Assembly (NCBI GenBank): GCA_030159075.1
Contig: BROG01000155.1
Location: 310,001 to 374,000 of the forward strand
Origin: Atrina japonica
Taxonomy: Eukaryota; Mollusca; Bivalvia; Pterioida; Pinnidae
Length of the DNA stretch: 64,000 nt
Reading direction: 5' to 3'
A program made the position numbers and the translations under genes. The stretch's first letter is position 1. Each line of letters starts with the position of its first letter. Of this stretch, positions 59,778 through 64,000 are shown in pieces. The notes under the pieces were generated by a model. It ran no database searches and was not told the origin of the DNA. It saw nothing but the letters and a program-made list of their open reading frames with translations.

Positions 59778-62700
59778 CACGGATTAAGGGGGGGATATGG
59801 CGGGGGGGGGGGTGGGTCGATGGGGGAGGGGGGGGCGTAAGGGAGCTGGGCAGGTTGGGTGAGGAGGCAGCGCGAGTAATGTGGCGCGGGTGGGGGGGGT
59901 CACGATCGTGGGACCGGGGCTGGGGGGGGGCGGGGGTGAGGGAGGCAGGCGGGAGATCGCTGAGGGAGGGGGGAGGAAGGGGGGAGGAGAGTTAGCGGGG
60001 GGGAGTGGAGGGGAGGTGAAGTGGGCAGTAAGTGGGAGGGGGGCGATGGGGAGGTGTGGAGGCGAAGGTGGGGAGTTGGGGGGGGTGGGGGGAGCCGGTG
60101 GGGAGGGGGAGAGGGGAGAAGGGACGGGCCGAGGGGTCGAGGGTGGGGGTAAGCGCCGCAGGTAGGGCGGGGGTGGACGGGTGGGGACGGGTGAGGGGGG
60201 GGTCGGTCGGTCCCGGGGGGGGGCGGATAGCGGGGTGCGAGGTGGCGGGTGGGGGGGGGGGGCGGGGGGGCCGGGTGGTAGAGACGGTGGGGAGGCGGGG
60301 CAGGGGAAGGTGGGAGAGTGGCGAGGGCACGGGGGGGTCGGGCGCGGTGGGGGCGGGGGAGGTGGGGGGGATCGTGGGGGAGGAAGGTGGGCGGTGGGAG
60401 GGAGGGGGGGTCGTGCGGTGGGGGTTTTTCAGAGCAGGTCCGGGGGAGGCGGGGAAGAAGGGGAGCAGACAGAGGAGCGGGCAGTGGGGGGGAGGCGACT
60501 AGTGGTACGTGGTGAGGGGGTATGGAGGGTGAGAGACCGGGGGCGTGGGGGCGGGGGGTGGTCGGGCTCGGGATACGGGCGGGAAGTGTGGGCGGCGGCT
60601 GGTCGGGGGGGGGAGGAGGGGGGAGGGGGAGGGCGAGGTTCCAGGGCCGGCGCGCGAAGAATGGGTAAGTCAAGCGTGGCGGGGTGGGTCGGGCTGGGGG
60701 GGGGGTCTCAGTTCGGGGGGGGTGGGTTGGTTAGGGGCGGGGGGGGGGGGAGAGGAAAGGGCGAGGTCAGGGGGCAGAGAAATGAGGGAGGAGGTGGGAG
60801 GTCCGGGAGGGCAACGGGTATAGGGATATCGGAGCGAGCAGTCGGGGGGGGTGGGGAAATGGGTGATGAAGTCGGGACGGGGGGTGAAGGTAGGGGGGAG
60901 GGGGGGTGGGTAAGGGAGGAGGGAAGTCAGGGTGGGTGGCGCAGGGGCGAGGGGTTGGGCGGTAGGGGCGGAGGTGTTGAAGGGGGGGCTGGGGGGCGCG
61001 TAGGCGGGGGTCGGGGTAAGCAACGGCACCGGGGGGGCGGGTAACGGGAACGGCGGGGCGCCGGCGAGGGAGGAGGTGGGGGAACGGAGGAGGGGGGGGG
61101 GGGGGGTGGGGGAGGGAGTGAGCATGGAAGGGTGGGGAGGTGGAGGCGGGGGGGGGGCCGTGGGGGTGAGAGCGTAGGGAGGTCCGGAGCGGGGCCATGG
61201 GCGGGCCGAACAGGGGGGGAGGGGGTTGGGGGTTGCGGGCGGGGGGGGGGGGGGGGGGGGGGGGGGGGCGGGGAGAGGAGGCAGTTTGGGCGGGGGGACA
61301 GCAAAGAACGGGGGGACACTCGGGGGGTGTGCGGCGCGGGGGGGGAGGGGGAGTAGGGGTGGGGGGGGGGGGGAAGGGTGAGGAAGCGGAGCGTGGGGGC
61401 GCGGGTGTTGGGGGGGAGTAGGCAGGGGAGGGAGGGGGAGGGGGGCAGAAAGGAAGAAAAGGAGTATGGAGGGGGGCGCAGCGAGGGTCAGGGGTGGGGG
61501 GGGGGGGGGGGCGCAGCTGTCGGGGCGCTGGGCGGTGTGCGGGGGGGCGGGTGGGGCGGAGGCCTGGGTGGGCGAGTGAGCTGGGGGGTGTAGGGGTAGG
61601 GGCAGCCAGGGGTAGTGGCCGGGGACGCGCGTGCAGTTGGTTGGGTAATGGGGGTCGCGGTTGGGGGGGCAGGAGGGTAGCGATCAGGGTGAGCGAAGAA
61701 TGCGGGAGGGTGGGGGAGTGAGGCAGGGGGGGTAGGGGTCGGCCGGGGGTGGCGGGGGGAACGTGGTGGTGGGAGGGCCGGGGGGGGTGGCCGGGCGGGT
61801 GGAAGAATGGGTTGAGGTGCGGGAGGGTAGTGGGGGGAGGCAAGGGAGGGCGATTGAGGGGGGGGGGGGAGTAGGGGCGAGGAGCCGGTAAGGCGGCCTG
61901 AGGTAGTGGGGGTGGCGGGAGGGGTAGTAGGGCGTGTTGAACAGGAGGGGGGTGAGGGGTGACAGTGAGGTAGTATAGGGTTAGAGGGAGTCTGAAGACA
62001 CACGTAGAAGGGAGGCGGGGCAGCCGGGTAGTGAGGGATTCGGAGGAGAGAAAAGGGGGGAGCGGGGTGGGGGTCGAGGGACGTTGGAGGGGGGGTAAGG
62101 GGTGGAGAGCGGGGAGCGGGGCAGAGAGGCGTGGTGGGCGGGGGGGCTGCGGGCCACGGGGAGGTGGGCAGACTGCAGCGCGGGGAAGGGAGCAGGGGCG
62201 GAGGTTGTGGGCAGACTGCCGGGGGGTAGGGGGGCGTGGGGATACGAGAGGGGGTCGTGGCGGGCGTGCGTAGTGAGCGGGCGAGGGGGGGGGGGGGTGG
62301 GGAGCGAGGCCGTGGGGAGTGGGGGGGGGCGGGGCGACACGGACAGAGAGAGAGTTAGGCGGGAAGGGATGGGGGGGAGGGGGCAAGGACGAGCGTGGGA
62401 GGTCGCAGGTCTGGGGGGGGGAGGACGCGGAATATAAAGGAGGGGTGGGGTCGCAGGGAGTTCAGGTATGGGTGGGGGTGGAGCGGGGGGTGGCGAGGGA
62501 GGGTGGGGGGTGGCGGGGGGGAGGGGTGGGCGGTGGCGCGGGTACGCGCGTGGGGCACTACAGGTGGGCGGGGGGTCTAGGTTGAGACTATAGGGGTGTG
62601 GTGTACAGGGGGGGGGGGGCGGAAGGCAAAGAGTCGAGGCAAGGAGGGGGGGGGGTGACGTGGGAGGGCGGGGGGCCAGGCGGGAACGGTGGTGGGAGAG

Positions 62701-64000
62701 GCGGGGGAAAGGGGTTAGGTGAGGGGGGATGGGGGAGGGGTTTGGGGCGGGGGCGGGGAGTGTGGTCGTAGGCGGGGTTTGAAGGGTGCGGGGTGCGGGG
62801 GTGAGGGGGAGAGTGTCCTGGGGGGTGGGACATGCATCGGGGGGGGGGTGGGGGGGGTGCGGGGAGCGGGGGGGGGGGGGGCGGAGGTTGAGGAGCGAGG
62901 TGGGGACTACGGTGTAGGTGAGGGGAGGTGGCGGGGATGTGATGGCAGAGGTGGTGTCGCGTAGAGTTGGCGGTGGGAGGGGGAGGGGAGACGGGGGGGT
63001 AGGCAAGAGGAGTCGGGGGGTGGTAGGTGAGGGTTGCAAAGGGTGGATAGAATCGAGAACGAGGGGCTAGAGGGCGGGGGATGGAACGAGGAGGTGGGTG
63101 GGCGAGGCGGGAGGGGAGGGGGGGGAAAGGAGTAGCAGAGCGAGGGGCGGGTCGGGGGTGAGTGAGAGCGGTGCGGGGCAGGGGAGAGGGGGGGCAGAGG
63201 CGGGGAGTGGAAAGGGACTGGGGTGGGCGGGGCAGGAGCGGCAGCGATGCGGGCGGGAAGGGAGAGCCGAGGGGCGGGGGTGGCGGGGAACGGTGGGGCT
63301 GGGCGGGTGGGGGGGCGGGGGGGGTGTGTGGGGAGGTAGGCGGGGGGGAGGGGAGGGGGAGGGGTGGGTGTGGAGGGAAAGGAGGGGGCGTGACTGGGGG
63401 GGGAAGGGGGGGGAGGCCTGCGGGACAGAGAAGGGGGTGGACGCACACAGGGGTCGCGGCGGGGGGGGGTGAGGGGAGGGAGGGGTGGGGGGCGGTGTAG
63501 GGTAGTGGTGGGGGCTTTCGTAGGACGGGGGGGGACGTAAAGGTGGAGGTGGCGGGAGTGGGTGGGAAAAATGGCGCGGGTGAGCGGCGGGGAGTCGAAG
63601 GTCGGGGGGAGGGGGGGGGGCGGGGTGGGCCCAAGGGGGGGTGTGGGGGTGGGGGGGCACGAAGGCATGGGGGGTGGGTGCGGGGGGTGCGGGGAGGGGA
63701 GGGAGGGCGTGTGGTGGGAGGAGTGTGGCCAGAATGGGGGGGGCAGGCGAGGGGCGGGGTGGAAGGACGGGTGGGGGCGTGGACATGGAGGCGGGGACAT
63801 GGTTGGGCGGGGAAGGTAGAGGCTACAGGCGAACGGGGGGTAGGCGGGGGGAAGGAGGGCGGAAAGGGACGACGAAGGTGGTGAGGGGCGCGCGGGGGGG
63901 TATGAGGGGTGCGCAGAGGGGGGGAGTGACGGCGAGCAAGGGGGAGAGGGGGGGGGGGGGAGACGAACCGTGTGGGAAAGTACACGGTAGAGGAGAGGGG
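59778..64000. repeat. 4.2-kb degenerate poly-G tract to the window end
   Basis: From the GGATTAAGGGGGGG boundary onward the plus strand is overwhelmingly G, broken by scattered T, A and C with no period. Complement frames give long Pro-rich ORFs (up to 539 codons) and plus frames Gly/Arg-rich ones; all are composition artefacts. Such DNA would be expected to form G-quadruplexes or R-loops if real. It shares its noisy character with the A/T tract at 41645-45145, which raises the possibility of sequencing or assembly error. Confidence 0.9.

Noticed and set aside
59900..63985. Long Pro-rich ORFs on the minus strand and Gly/Arg-rich ORFs on the plus strand
   Set aside because: They follow from poly-G composition, which lacks stop codons in several frames at once; no domain, start context or splice structure.

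Overview
The window reads as nuclear DNA of an invertebrate animal, most likely a bivalve mollusc. Genes are split by GT-AG introns. Intergenic and intronic DNA is AT-rich and packed with small transposons, tRNA-derived SINEs, retrotransposon scraps and microsatellites of the sort common in bivalve genomes. The bivalve assignment rests on remembered repeat style plus protein similarity, not on a search.

Two real genes are visible, both on the minus strand. (1) Positions 817-10607 hold the first two coding exons of a type-B carboxylesterase/cholinesterase-like protein: signal peptide, GIPYAEPPVG region and EDCLYLN signature. The catalytic part lies beyond base 1. A decayed copy of its second exon sits at 100-179, so a tandem paralogue once existed. 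(2) Positions 36672-55295 hold a complete ten-exon gene for the splicing factor Transformer-2 (TRA2). The exons join in phase throughout to give 327 residues: an N-terminal RS region, one RRM, the HTPTPGIY linker, a glycine run and a C-terminal RS tail.

Region by region: 1-2.6 kb carries esterase exon relics and copies of a 3'-anchored reverse-transcriptase element. 2.6-31 kb is gene-poor and repeat-rich, with MITEs, SINEs, tandem repeats, an L1-type ORF1 remnant abutting a reverse-transcriptase remnant at 25.3-26.7 kb, and a duplicated segment bearing two TATA boxes that face each other. 31-36.6 kb is relatively repeat-poor and contains, downstream of TRA2 and in its sense orientation, an unusual GAAGA-rich block. 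36.6-55.3 kb is TRA2, whose introns have absorbed several MITEs, two hAT-type elements (one carrying a zinc-finger gene fragment), two SINEs and a 3.5-kb noisy poly-A/poly-T tract. 55.3-59.8 kb is repeats plus a weak candidate first exon. 59.8-64 kb is a degenerate poly-G tract running to the window edge.

The two genes show no sign of working together. Points most worth following: possible TRA2 self-regulation through the GAAGA block and a splice donor overlapping the TRA2 stop codon; the hAT element with perfect 16-bp ends; the convergent-TATA repeat; and whether the two giant degenerate homopolymer tracts are biological or assembly artefacts.
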